In this document: positions 27,038 through 36,095 of the stretch, piece by piece
Layout of the letters: each line of letters opens with the position of its first letter
Position numbering within the stretch: the stretch's first letter is position 1
Assembly (NCBI RefSeq): GCF_004349355.1
Contig: NZ_SMFK01000001.1
Span: 795,393 to 859,392, forward strand
From: Flavobacterium cellulosilyticum
GTDB lineage: Bacteria; Bacteroidota; Bacteroidia; Flavobacteriales; Flavobacteriaceae
Direction of reading: 5' to 3'
Length of the DNA stretch: 64,000 bases
Notes under the pieces: generated by a model
The model's database searches: none
What the model saw: the letters and a program-made list of their open reading frames with translations, nothing else
What the model was told of the DNA's origin: nothing
Program-made: the position numbers and the translations under genes

Positions 27038-27111
27038 TCCTTCTTAGCTCAGTTGGTTAGAGCATCTGACTGTTAATCAGAGGGTCCTTGGTTCGAGCCC
27101 AAGAGAGGGAG
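27038..27111 (+). tRNA. tRNA-Asn (anticodon GTT)
   Basis: Folds as a 74-nt tRNA. The acceptor stem TCCTTCT pairs with AGAGGGA. The D arm has AGCTCAGTTGGTTAGAGC. The anticodon stem TCTGA/TCAGA encloses loop CTGTTAA with GTT at the anticodon, and the T loop is TTCGAGC. CCA is not encoded. A hairpin terminator follows. Confidence 0.97.
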
Positions 27112-27118
27112 CTTTTTA

Positions 27119-27150
27119 AAAAGACTTTACAGCAATGTAAGGTCTTTTTT
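27119..27150 (+). terminator. Terminator after tRNA-Asn
   Basis: AAGACTTTACA (27121-27131) pairs with TGTAAGGTCTT (27136-27146) with one G-U pair, followed by six T. Confidence 0.85.
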
Positions 27151-27350
27151 GTTTTATAGCTATTGTGAAATCAGTACTTACAGTAGTTTTAGATAAAAAA
27201 AGAATTTTTGTCGTTTGACAAGTTTGATAAGTTATTGTATGAAATTAGTTTAATAGAGTAGTTGTCGAATTAAAATATAATTACCCTTATAGCTGAAGTT
27301 AAAAAATGGTTTTAATTATTTAAAGTTTGGTTTAATAGTTTAAAAAAAAA

Positions 27351-27409
27351 TGGGCAGAATTAGAATATTTATCATTTTTAAAAAGATAAAAAAATTCTAA
27401 TTCTGCCCA
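27351..27409 (-). terminator. Terminator of the PepSY-like lipoprotein gene
   Basis: A perfect 16-bp stem joins 27351-27366 and 27394-27409 (the arm reads TGGGCAGAATTAGAAT), with a T-run on the minus-strand side. It lies 50 bases past the gene end. The stretch 27151-27350 holds no gene. Confidence 0.85.
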
Positions 27410-27459
27410 AAATAATTACTTAAGCAATAAAACAAATTGCTTAAGAGTAGTACTTGTTT

Positions 27460-28650
27460 TTAACTGTTTTTCACACTAACAAATAAACCAGCAATAGTAA
27501 AACTCAATTTTAATTTAGTTCCAGAAGTCTTAGTAATATAGATATCATAACTTCCGTCAGATTCTAAATGAGCTTCTGTAATAATAGCGCCCGGATAATT
27601 AGTAGTAATATATGTTTTTATATTGGCTATTAAATCTTTTACTATAACAGCCATCATTTCAGGACCATGATTGTTATTTGAATCAGAACCTACTACGAAT
27701 GCACCAATTGAGCTGAAATTTAATTCCAATCGAACACCTGCTGCGGTAGTAATATGCACTTCGAAACCACCATTCCAATCTTTTTCTGCCGATGTAATTG
27801 TGGCCCCTGCATAATTGGTTGTAATGTAAGTAGTGATATCAGCCAATAGACTTGTAATTTCAATTGAAGTCTCGTGATTGGAATGATTATTGCCATTTGA
27901 GCTAACCGAAACAAAATCACCTGCAGCACTAAAATTCAAATTCAAATTGGCGCCAGCAGCAGTGGTAATTAATACATCAAAACTACCATCAGACTCTTTA
28001 TGTGCCGATGTAATTGTAGCTCCAGTATAAGTGGTCGAGATGTAGGTTGTTATACTTGCAGCTAAATCAGCAATAGCAACCGGTGTTTGATGGTCTCCAT
28101 GATTGTGATTGTGATTTCCATGTAATTTAAATACATGAGCGGAAACAAAAGTACCATCTGCGGTAAATTCCAATTTAATTTTGCTGCCATCAGCTGCCTT
28201 AATAAATACATCAAAACTACCATCAGATTCTGAATGTGCGGCTACTGTTGTAGCTCCTACATAATTAGTTTCGATATAAGTTTTAATTGCTGGCAATAAA
28301 TCAGCAATAGCAACAGTCGTGTCTGTTTTTGTAGACACTAATGCACCTTTGGCTGTAAATTTCAATTTAATAATTACAATTGAAGTTTTGGATGTTGTTC
28401 CTGGCGCTAGTGAAACATAAGTTACATAAGATCCGTCGGAGTTTAAATTTACTTCGGTAGTCGTCGATCCTGCATATTTTGATGCAATATAAGACGAAAT
28501 TGTACTTGGCAATGCAGCAGCAGAAACTACTTCATAACTTGAGTTTAATGCAGTAGTGTTTGCGCTTGTTGAAGCGGGGTCGTTATTAGTACAGCTAAAT
28601 AGTACGCATGATAACGCTAATGCGAAAAGGGATTTTAGATTGTTTTTCAT
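27460..28650 (-). CDS. Lipoprotein with five PepSY-like repeats
   Basis: A 396-residue lipoprotein: signal ALALSCVLFSC with lipid-attachment Cys20. Five tandem units of about 65-70 residues follow (roughly 40-110, 112-175, 190-250, 262-325, 332-396). Each has a LxxxIxTYIxxxYxGA helix and a DGSFDVxI-type strand, as in putative beta-lactamase-inhibitor-like/PepSY-like domains. His- and Asn-rich linkers (HGNHNHNHGDHQ, NGNNHSNHE, SNNNHGPE) separate units 2 to 5. Units 2-5 are closely similar, so recent duplication is likely. It may bind a ligand or metal at the cell surface; no function is known. Confidence 0.82.
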   Translation of the reverse strand: MKNNLKSLFALALSCVLFSCTNNDPASTSANTTALNSSYEVVSAAALPSTISSYIASKYAGSTTTEVNLNSDGSYVTYVSLAPGTTSKTSIVIIKLKFTAKGALVSTKTDTTVAIADLLPAIKTYIETNYVGATTVAAHSESDGSFDVFIKAADGSKIKLEFTADGTFVSAHVFKLHGNHNHNHGDHQTPVAIADLAASITTYISTTYTGATITSAHKESDGSFDVLITTAAGANLNLNFSAAGDFVSVSSNGNNHSNHETSIEITSLLADITTYITTNYAGATITSAEKDWNGGFEVHITTAAGVRLELNFSSIGAFVVGSDSNNNHGPEMMAVIVKDLIANIKTYITTNYPGAIITEAHLESDGSYDIYITKTSGTKLKLSFTIAGLFVSVKNS

Positions 28651-28801
28651 TGGGTTAAAAATTAAAAGTTAGGTAAATATTATATCATATTTTTTTTAAT
28701 TGAATTGCATTCGTTATGTATAGAACATTTAGACATAAAATAACCCTACCTTTCTTTTGATGTTTTTTAAAGAAATTACATATATAATTAATTTAAAAAA
28801 G

Positions 28802-28905
28802 GCAATCCATTTTTATCACAGCTTATGTAATGACATTTATCGGGTTTTTGTAGTGTAGAATAATTGGTTTAGCAATTGTTAATCAAATAATTAAAAATGG
28901 ATTGC
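28802..28905. repeat. Element bounded by 14-bp perfect inverted repeats
   Basis: GCAATCCATTTTTA at 28802-28815 is exactly complemented at 28892-28905, leaving 76 bases between. The 104-bp unit has no coding capacity and no clear target duplication. It lies in the 361-base gap between two divergent genes and may be a miniature transposable element or a large RNA hairpin. Confidence 0.6.
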
Positions 28906-29011
28906 ACACGTACTTCCGTCTGTTTTTCTAAAAGAGAGTAGATTAATTAATGATATTTTAGTATCTTCGATTTTAATGGTTCATAAATACGAGAACTAAA
29001 AAAGCAAAATC

Positions 29012-30127
29012 ATGGCGAAATACACATCAATACTACTTTTTTCTATTTTTGTTAGTTGTAATGCACAACAAAAACAAAACGATATTCCATTACTTGATGA
29101 AGTAAAAAACTACACTTTTGAAACTGTAGCCTCCGGTATTCCTATTCCTTGGGGAATGGCTTGGTTACCTGATGGAACGATGCTAGTTACAGAAAAAAGT
29201 GGTATAATTTATCATATTGTAAATGGTGTAAAAACCGAAATTAAAAATGTGCCAAAAGTATATAACCGCGGTCAAGGGGGTTTACTTGATATTGTCTTGC
29301 ATCCCAATTATGCTAAAAATGGTTGGATTTATATCACTTATGCTTCAACTGAAGGCGAAGGCGAAGGAGGCAATACCAAACTCATTCGTGCCAAATTAGA
29401 AAACGAAAGTTTGACACAAATTGAATCATTGTACAAAGCAGGTCCAAATACTACTAAAGGACAGCATTTTGGTTCACGAATCGTCTTTGATAAAGACGGT
29501 TTTCTATATTTCTCGGCTGGAGAAAGAGGAAATCATTTTGTGAATCCACAAGACATCACCCGTGATAACGGAAAAATATACCGATTGAATGATGACGGGA
29601 GTATTCCAGCAACCAATCCTTTTGTAGGGCAAAAAGGAGCAAAAGAAGCCATTTATTCCTATGGACATAGGAATCCACAAGGCATGGCAATAAATCCGGT
29701 TTCAGGAGAAATTTGGGAACACGAACATGGGCCTCAGGGTGGAGATGAAATTAATATAATAAAAAAAGGAGCGAATTATGGCTGGCCAGTTGTTACTTAT
29801 GGGATTGATTATGATGGAACAACTATAAGTACTCAAACTGAAAAACCAGGTATCGAAAATCCTATTTATTATTGGGTTCCTTCAATTGCACCCAGCGGAA
29901 TGGTGTTTGTAACTAGCAATCTTTATCCAGAATGGAAAGGACATTTGTTGGTAGGTTCTTTAAAATTTCAATACTTGGAATTGGTAAAATTAAAAAACAA
30001 TACAATCATTGGAAGACAAAAAATTGGCACTGATATTGGACGTGTAAGAAATGTAGCACAAGGCCCCGACGGCTATATTTATATTGGGGTAGAAGGGAAA
30101 GGAATTCTTAAAATTATACCAAATTAG
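29012..30127 (+). CDS. PQQ-dependent aldose sugar dehydrogenase-like lipoprotein
   Basis: A 371-residue exported protein with lipobox-like FVSCNAQQ (Cys16). The six-bladed propeller of soluble glucose dehydrogenase/YliI type shows IPWGMAWLPDGTMLVTEKSG at about residues 44-63, GQGGLLDIVLHPNY near 87, SYGHRNPQGMA near 216 and EHEHGPQGGDEINI near 237. It oxidises aldoses in the periplasm using PQQ. It is followed after one base by a cytochrome c gene, its likely electron acceptor. Confidence 0.92.
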   Translation: MAKYTSILLFSIFVSCNAQQKQNDIPLLDEVKNYTFETVASGIPIPWGMAWLPDGTMLVTEKSGIIYHIVNGVKTEIKNVPKVYNRGQGGLLDIVLHPNYAKNGWIYITYASTEGEGEGGNTKLIRAKLENESLTQIESLYKAGPNTTKGQHFGSRIVFDKDGFLYFSAGERGNHFVNPQDITRDNGKIYRLNDDGSIPATNPFVGQKGAKEAIYSYGHRNPQGMAINPVSGEIWEHEHGPQGGDEINIIKKGANYGWPVVTYGIDYDGTTISTQTEKPGIENPIYYWVPSIAPSGMVFVTSNLYPEWKGHLLVGSLKFQYLELVKLKNNTIIGRQKIGTDIGRVRNVAQGPDGYIYIGVEGKGILKIIPN

Positions 30128-30128
30128 T

Positions 30129-30599
30129 ATGACAACATTTAAATATATTTTGGGGTTACCCCTTTTGCTATTGTATGCTTTTTATTTTTCAAACTCTAAG
30201 TCAACTCGTGGTTTTAGTACTGAAAAGGAATATCTGACTATTGAAAAAGTAATTCAGAAAAAAACGGACTTACAAAAAAGTATCGAAAAAGGAAAAGAAG
30301 TGTATGCTGATTTTTGTATCCAATGCCACATGGCAAATGGGAAAGGAGATTTGAAGAATTTCCCTCCTTTAGATGGCTCTAATTGGCTAATTAAAAATAT
30401 AAATCAAAGTATTCATGCGGTGAAATTTGGGCAAACGGGTGAAATACTAGTTAATGGTAAAAAATTCAACAATACTATGCCTTCCATGGGATTGTCAAAT
30501 CAGGAAGTTGCTGATGTAATGAATTATATTAGGAACTCTTGGAGCAACAAACAACAAAAAATGATTAGTCTCAAACAAGTGGAGGCTATTAAGCAATAA
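30129..30599 (+). CDS. Secreted monohaem cytochrome c, partner of the sugar dehydrogenase
   Basis: A 156-residue protein with an N-terminal signal segment (YILGLPLLLLYAFYF) and one CIQCH haem motif in FCIQCHMANGKGDLKNFPPL near residues 62-81. The axial Met is probably in NTMPSMGLSNQEV. It directly follows the PQQ dehydrogenase gene (one-base gap), so it most likely carries that enzyme's electrons to the respiratory chain. It is homologous to the cytochrome at 8437-8874. Confidence 0.9.
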   Translation: MTTFKYILGLPLLLLYAFYFSNSKSTRGFSTEKEYLTIEKVIQKKTDLQKSIEKGKEVYADFCIQCHMANGKGDLKNFPPLDGSNWLIKNINQSIHAVKFGQTGEILVNGKKFNNTMPSMGLSNQEVADVMNYIRNSWSNKQQKMISLKQVEAIKQ

Positions 30600-30647
30600 G
30601 TTATTACCACAAATTAAAAAAGCAAAACATCTAAGGATTTATTCATC

Positions 30648-30682
30648 AAACTACTTATGGACTTCAAGACTATAAGTAGTTT
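30648..30682. repeat. Hairpin downstream of the cytochrome gene
   Basis: AAACTACTTAT at 30648-30658 is perfectly complemented at 30672-30682 across a 13-nt loop. It may be a terminator for the cytochrome operon or for the gene remnant on the other strand; T-runs are weak. Confidence 0.5.
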
Positions 30683-30818
30683 AGTTATAAAATACAAGAG
30701 GTACATTCGTAAGTTGGCTTCCTGAATAATTGACATCTCCAACTACAAAATCTTTAATTTTCACATCTTTATATACCCCAGAAAGTTGTTGCGGTATCAA
30801 ACTGATGTCAACAAACTC
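30681..30818 (-). pseudogene. C-terminal remnant of an unidentified gene
   Basis: On the minus strand an open frame bounded upstream by TAA reads about 45 residues, EFVDISLIPQQLSGVYKDVK onwards through KDFVVGDVNYSGSQLTN to PLVFYN and a TAA at 30683-30681. The text looks like the end of a real protein (ordered hydrophobic/charged alternation, natural stop), and a hairpin that could be its terminator follows at 30648-30682. No start or N-terminal part remains. Family not identified. Confidence 0.45.
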
Positions 30819-30860
30819 TTATCTATTTAAAGACGCTACGCAATAAAAGGAAATAAATTA

Positions 30861-30884
30861 ATCGCTTTGATTATCGCTTTGATT
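30861..30884. repeat. Two tandem 12-bp copies
   Basis: ATCGCTTTGATT occurs twice in perfect tandem 49 bases before tRNA-Arg. It could be a fragment of duplicated DNA or part of the tRNA promoter region (it contains CTTTG words). Confidence 0.5.
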
Positions 30885-30932
30885 TTTTCATTCGCTCAAG
30901 TAAGATTAAAATGTTAAGTAAAATTAATATGG

Positions 30933-31004
30933 AGCCCCGTAGTTCAACGGATAGAATGGGAGTTTCCTAAACTTTTGATTCGGGTTCGATTCCCGACGGG
31001 GTTA
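30933..31004 (+). tRNA. tRNA-Arg (anticodon CCT)
   Basis: Folds as a 72-nt tRNA. Acceptor AGCCCCG pairs with CGGGGTT (one G-U). The D arm contains TAGTTCAACGGATAGAAT. The anticodon stem GGAGT/ACTTT has loop TTCCTAA giving CCT, and the T arm is TCGGG-TTCGATT-CCCGA. CCA is not encoded. Two G-U pairs in the anticodon stem are slightly unusual. Confidence 0.92.
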
Positions 31005-31338
31005 CAACTAATGATGTTCTATTTTTTAATAAAAAATAAGTATTATCTGTTTTTTAGTTGAATTTATTTTTAACTATATTATTCTTTTGCATAGTTGATG
31101 GATCTATAATTAGACGCTATAAATAATTTCAATTTCACATAAATAAAACTTTTAATATTAGTTAACAAAGTCTCATATTTACCTTAAATATAGTATTCTT
31201 TGCTCTGCTAATTTTGTAATTGAATAGACTTTATGGTCACCTATAATCTTTCTTTTATTTACAACTTAAAGTTAGATTTTAAATTCACTTTCATGTTGAC
31301 AGGTAAAATCTTTTCACAATAGATAAAACGGAATAGTT
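31005..31338. other. Non-coding AT-rich stretch after tRNA-Arg
   Basis: No gene is supported here. It is AT-rich without clear promoter or terminator structure. It leads into the nested inverted repeat at 31339-31477; the further stretch 31478-31800 likewise holds no gene apart from a possible -7 box (TAGGTTTG, 31778-31785). Confidence 0.55.
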
Positions 31339-31477
31339 ACAGTCCCTACAGGACATTAGGATTAGATTGACTTGATTTATTTCTACCAATATTTTGCTCC
31401 TAAAGGAGCTTATCTCGTAGAGGTTAAATATTGGTAGTAAAACAGTTGTAATATGTGCTTTGTACCTTAGGGACTGT
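31339..31477. repeat. Nested inverted-repeat element of 139 bp
   Basis: Three nested arm pairs share one centre. The outer pair is ACAGTCCCTA (31339-31348) with its complement at 31468-31477; the middle pair is CTACCAATATTT (31383-31394) with 31426-31437; the inner pair is GCTCC/GGAGC around 31396-31409. A T-run follows on the right. The GCTCC-AAA-GGAGC centre with CTACCAATATT flanks is a pattern I associate with multi-copy intergenic repeats of Flavobacteria. Confidence 0.75.
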
Positions 31478-31800
31478 TTTTTTAAAAAGAATTAATTTTA
31501 TCGGGCAATAATGATTCACTTTATTAAAAGCAGTTAAAAAACACATTTTTAAACTTATCCAGTCATTTTATTACTGTCTTTGTTTGTTATCAAAAAGTTA
31601 ATTTTATTTTAAATGAAGAAAAGTACAGTTATAAATTAACAATGAATTAAATTGTTAAAATTAAACAATTAGCTTATATTCAAACACATACGACTAAAAT
31701 AGCGGCATATTGAATGGGTTTAAATTATAAAAAGGTTAAGCTACTGAAATGCATGGTTTTTAAAAAAGCGAAATATTTAGGTTTGTAAAAAATTTAAGTT

Positions 31801-34587
31801 GTGCATAATAAAAACATTTTTCTACTTACTCTAGTCCTTTTTATTGTTTCTTTTTTTAATGTAATTTATGGAGGCGAAATTAAAGGTAAAATAATTGATA
31901 GTACTACGAATGAACCTATAATTGGGGCAACTATTTTTCTGACAAATAAGGCATTTGGCTATTCTGGTTTTGATGGAAGTTATTCTATAAAGAATGTGCC
32001 TGAGGGAACTTATAAAGTGGTATGTAGCAATATGGGATTTGCTGATCAAGAGAAAACTATTTTTGTACCTACTTCAATTGTAGCATTGAACTTTATTTTA
32101 AAGGAAAAGCAAACATCACTTAAAGAAGTTGTGATTGCTGCCAAACAAAATAAAGAAGGAGAAAAATATGCTCTAAACAGAGAGAAAAACTCTCAAAATA
32201 TTTTAAATGCGATAAGCGCTAAAACAATCCAACTACTTCCAGATATAACTACCGCAGCTGTTTTACAGCGTATGTCGGGTGTTTCGCTAGAGCGCACCAG
32301 TAATGGAGAAGCGCGATTTGCCATTATTAGAGGGATGGACAAACGGTACAATTACACACTGGTTAACGGAATCAAAATTCCTAGTCCTGATGATAAATTT
32401 CGATATGTGCCAATGGATATGTTCCCGGCTGATTTATTAGAACGTTTAGAAGTCATCAAAGCATTAACACCAGCAATGGAAGGAGATGCAATAGGTGGAG
32501 CGATGGATTTAATAATGAAAAATGCTCCAAACAAATTGACAATAACTGCTAATCTTGCAACAGGTTTTAGTCAATTTATTAGCGATAACGGCTATGAAAA
32601 TTTCGATAAAAATGTGATAAACAGCAAATCTCCAGCAGCTATTAATGGGCCTAGTTATATTGCTACTCCCAACGATTTTACTTACAAAAATTTTGATTAC
32701 AACAAAAAAAGTTTACCCTTAAATACCAACTTAGGATTTTCTATAGGGAATCGTTTTTTGAAAGATAAAAAACTGGGTGTTGTCGTGGCAACAAGTTATC
32801 AAAATGAACTTAAAGGGACTAATAGTACTTGGTTTAAACCTGAAAATCAACCAGCACCAGGCAATGTTCCAGCATTTACCGATCTGTATTCTAGAAGGTA
32901 TAACACCAACCAAACCCGTTTTGGAGTCCACACCAAATTGGATTATATTCTAAATGCTAAAAATAAAATTAGTCTTTATAATGTATATTTAAAATCTGAG
33001 GAAACTCAGAATCGTAAATCAATTGACACCAGTTTATCGATAGGTAGATCGGGAGTAGGAACAGGAAATACTTATAAATTATACCGTTCAAGATATATCA
33101 AACAAAGTATTTATAATAGCACTTTGCAAGGGGAACATCAATTAAATAATCATCTGAGTACGGATTGGTCAGCAGTTTATTCTTTGGCGAAAAGTGCCAC
33201 ACCGGATTGGTCTGAATACCAAACTGTAGAACGTGTTGGATACGATATCGATCACAATCAAACCGTAACACCAGTGGTTTTAAATATACCATTTAAAAGG
33301 ATTTGGATGGATAACTCTGATAGAGATTATGCAGGCTATTTAAATTTAAAATACAAAAGAGAGTTATTTAACAAACCAATGGTTATATCCGTTGGGGGAC
33401 TTTATAGAAGCAAATCAAGAAATAACAATTACGATGAATATAATTTAATTCCAAATAGCTCCAGTTCAGGTGAAGCCATTCCTTATGATGGTGTTTTATC
33501 TCCAGATAAATTTCATTTTAATGGTGATTCTGCGGCACAAGGAAGCCCTAATAATGCATTGAATTATGATGCTACTGAGAAAATAGCGGCCTATTATTTT
33601 CAGGATGATATTCAAATTAATGATAAATTTTCGATTCTTGGTGGGTTACGAATAGAAAACACAGCCCAAACCTGGAAAACAGCGCAGGATGCAACAATAA
33701 TTGCAGGAGCAATTGGATCAATTACCTATACCGATTATCTACCAAGCATTCATTTTAAATACAAATTAAGTGAAAAAGAAAATCTTCGATTTTCCTATTT
33801 TAGTGCCATAAATAGACCTGGTTTCTACGAATATATTCCTTTTAAAATAGATGGAGAGGATTTTAATTTGAGTGGTAATCCAAATCTAAAACATGCAGTC
33901 GCCTCTAACTTTGATTTTAGATATGAATTATTCCCAAAAGGATTAGATCAGTTCTTGATTGGAGGTTTTTATAAAAACATTCAAAACCCAATAGAATCTG
34001 CTATTTTATTTTCTGGAACTTCTAGCGCCACTTTAAAACCAATAAATTTCGGTACTGCCACAAACTATGGAGTTGAGGTAAATATGGCGAAGTATTTTGG
34101 AAAATTTGGGGTGAGTGCTAATTATACCTACACCTATTCAAAAATAACGACTTCAAAATTGTTTTATAATAGTTCGTACGTGAGTGAAGAAACAACTCAA
34201 ACAAGACCATTGCAAGGGCAATCACCTCACATAGCCAATGTGTCATTATTATACAAAAATCAAAAATCAGGTTTAGATGTACAATTGGCCTATGTCTACA
34301 CGGGTAAAAAAATCACCTTGGTTTCCCCCTACAAAGATTTAGATTATTGGCAAAAAGGGATATCACAACTTGATTTTTCTATTGAAAAAAAGGCATTTAA
34401 ATATTTTACTTTCTATAGTAAAATTACTAATCTTTTAAACACTCCAGTAATTGTTCAAATCTTGCAACCGAACATTTATACCACAGGAAATTTTGCACTA
34501 CCCAATCAAACAGATCCTAACAGAGTTACCGTGCAAAAAGATTTGTATGGACAAAATTTCACTTTTGGAATGCGCTATAAATTTTAA
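31801..34587 (+). CDS. TonB-dependent receptor with carboxypeptidase-like domain
   Basis: A 928-residue outer-membrane receptor. It begins with GTG and has a signal peptide (IFLLTLVLFIVSFFNVIYG). A CarboxypepD_reg-like domain follows (GEIKGKIIDSTTNEPIIGAT, residues ~25-110), then a TonB plug (LLPDITTAAVLQRMSGV and IRGMDKRYNYTLVNG, ~140-240) and a large beta-barrel ending LYGQNFTFGMRYKF, a normal C-terminal beta-signal. It imports a large or scarce solute, substrate unknown. It starts a plus-strand group with a beta-helix lipoprotein and a phosphoesterase. Confidence 0.93.
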   Translation: MHNKNIFLLTLVLFIVSFFNVIYGGEIKGKIIDSTTNEPIIGATIFLTNKAFGYSGFDGSYSIKNVPEGTYKVVCSNMGFADQEKTIFVPTSIVALNFILKEKQTSLKEVVIAAKQNKEGEKYALNREKNSQNILNAISAKTIQLLPDITTAAVLQRMSGVSLERTSNGEARFAIIRGMDKRYNYTLVNGIKIPSPDDKFRYVPMDMFPADLLERLEVIKALTPAMEGDAIGGAMDLIMKNAPNKLTITANLATGFSQFISDNGYENFDKNVINSKSPAAINGPSYIATPNDFTYKNFDYNKKSLPLNTNLGFSIGNRFLKDKKLGVVVATSYQNELKGTNSTWFKPENQPAPGNVPAFTDLYSRRYNTNQTRFGVHTKLDYILNAKNKISLYNVYLKSEETQNRKSIDTSLSIGRSGVGTGNTYKLYRSRYIKQSIYNSTLQGEHQLNNHLSTDWSAVYSLAKSATPDWSEYQTVERVGYDIDHNQTVTPVVLNIPFKRIWMDNSDRDYAGYLNLKYKRELFNKPMVISVGGLYRSKSRNNNYDEYNLIPNSSSSGEAIPYDGVLSPDKFHFNGDSAAQGSPNNALNYDATEKIAAYYFQDDIQINDKFSILGGLRIENTAQTWKTAQDATIIAGAIGSITYTDYLPSIHFKYKLSEKENLRFSYFSAINRPGFYEYIPFKIDGEDFNLSGNPNLKHAVASNFDFRYELFPKGLDQFLIGGFYKNIQNPIESAILFSGTSSATLKPINFGTATNYGVEVNMAKYFGKFGVSANYTYTYSKITTSKLFYNSSYVSEETTQTRPLQGQSPHIANVSLLYKNQKSGLDVQLAYVYTGKKITLVSPYKDLDYWQKGISQLDFSIEKKAFKYFTFYSKITNLLNTPVIVQILQPNIYTTGNFALPNQTDPNRVTVQKDLYGQNFTFGMRYKF

Positions 34588-34620
34588 TAATAAACAACTA
34601 AACTTTAAATAAATTAAAAA

Positions 34621-36030
34621 ATGAAAAATAAATTAAATCTTGGAATACTGGCTATAGCAGTAATAGCTTTATCCTCTTGTAGTAATAATGACACATCTGT
34701 AGTTTCGGTGCCGCAATTTAAAGCTGGGACAACTATTACAGGCGAAACACTTACAGGAAGTGTAAAAGGAACGATGGAATCAGGCAAAACATACTATTTT
34801 GCTTCAAAAGTTACCATTAATGCCAATGATACCTTGGTTATGCAAAGTGGGGTTAAATTGTTAGCAACAAATCCTGCAGCGGAACTAATTGTTAAAGGAG
34901 TTTTTATATCATTAGGAACTAAAGAAAAACCAAACTGGATTACAGGTAAAGCAGCCGATTTAAACCCAAACACTTTCAAATTAACAACACTTCAAGATCC
35001 TAACACGGACCCAGCTTTGAAACCAGATGGTAAAATGTGGGGAGGAATTCAATGTGAGGCCACTTGTAAATTATTAGACATTAAATGGACGCATTTGGAT
35101 TTTGCAGGAGGAACAGCTGATGATTTAAATGTGGATCAAGGATACAAATCAGGCGATGATTTATTCAATATTAAATTCAATAACCCTGATGGAATTTTGA
35201 TCTTAGAAGATTCTTGGATTTATGGATCAACTACAGATGCTGTACGTGCCAATGGTGGTAAAGTACATATCATGAGAAATACTGTCGAAAAAGTAGCCTA
35301 TAATGATGGAGATTGTTTCAATGTAAAAAATTCAACTGTAGGTGATATGGCTTATAACTTAATCATAGGAACTGCCAAAGGAGGTACAAAAGCATCTAAC
35401 AAAGGGACTTACGGAAGTGTGCAAACTGAAATAAATATGTACAACAATACCTATGTTTCTGGTGGTTTTAGAAGTGTAGATCCAGATCGTGGCGCCAATG
35501 CAAATATTGAGCAAGGTGCTAAAGGTAAAGTATACAACAACCTTTTTGTAAATTGTAGAACAGGATTGCGTATTCTAGAAAATCCTGCTGCCGATTTTGC
35601 TAATTGTTTTTACGGAAATAATTTAAGCTACGGAGATACTGCTGCAATTGTAAATGAGTTTTACCCAACGACACATGCAACGACTCCTCAAACTACAGAT
35701 ATTCCTTTACCTTCTTCTTTTTTACCAGCTGGTTATGTGAATGGTGCGGTATACAGTGCTCCACAATTAGTAGGTAAAAACAATCCTAAATTTGTTAATT
35801 TCCCATTGCCAGTTGCTGATGTTTCTAAATTAACATTATACAATTTTCAAGGAACTTATGACTTTCATTTAGCGTCAGACTCTCCTGCAATAGGAAAAGG
35901 AAATACAGCATTTTCTGCTGTAAATGCAACGGCTTCTTTAACAAATTTACAATTAAAAGCCACTGTTTCACCTCCAAGTGTTGACTTAGGAGCTTTTCCT
36001 AAAAATGGTTCAGGAAACCAACATAATTAA
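34621..36030 (+). CDS. Beta-helix-like surface lipoprotein
   Basis: A 469-residue lipoprotein (signal AVIALSSC, Cys20). The body has repeated short strands such as MQSGVKLLATNPAAELIVKG, LDIKWTHLDFAGG and INMYNNTYVSGG, the style of right-handed parallel beta-helix proteins. It lies 33 bases after the TonB-receptor gene and probably forms a surface partner for it, as SusD-like lipoproteins do, although the sequence is not SusD-like. No catalytic motif recognised. Confidence 0.75.
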   Translation: MKNKLNLGILAIAVIALSSCSNNDTSVVSVPQFKAGTTITGETLTGSVKGTMESGKTYYFASKVTINANDTLVMQSGVKLLATNPAAELIVKGVFISLGTKEKPNWITGKAADLNPNTFKLTTLQDPNTDPALKPDGKMWGGIQCEATCKLLDIKWTHLDFAGGTADDLNVDQGYKSGDDLFNIKFNNPDGILILEDSWIYGSTTDAVRANGGKVHIMRNTVEKVAYNDGDCFNVKNSTVGDMAYNLIIGTAKGGTKASNKGTYGSVQTEINMYNNTYVSGGFRSVDPDRGANANIEQGAKGKVYNNLFVNCRTGLRILENPAADFANCFYGNNLSYGDTAAIVNEFYPTTHATTPQTTDIPLPSSFLPAGYVNGAVYSAPQLVGKNNPKFVNFPLPVADVSKLTLYNFQGTYDFHLASDSPAIGKGNTAFSAVNATASLTNLQLKATVSPPSVDLGAFPKNGSGNQHN

Positions 36031-36048
36031 GAAAGTTAAATAATTAAG

Positions 36049-36083
36049 ACAGGCAGCGGGATTTCCTTCTGCCTGTATTTATT
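36049..36083 (+). terminator. Terminator after the beta-helix lipoprotein gene
   Basis: ACAGGCAG (36049-36056) pairs with CTGCCTGT (36069-36076), followed by an AT-rich tail. It could attenuate rather than end transcription, since the next gene starts 20 bases further. Confidence 0.65.
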
Positions 36084-36095
36084 TTCAATACACTT

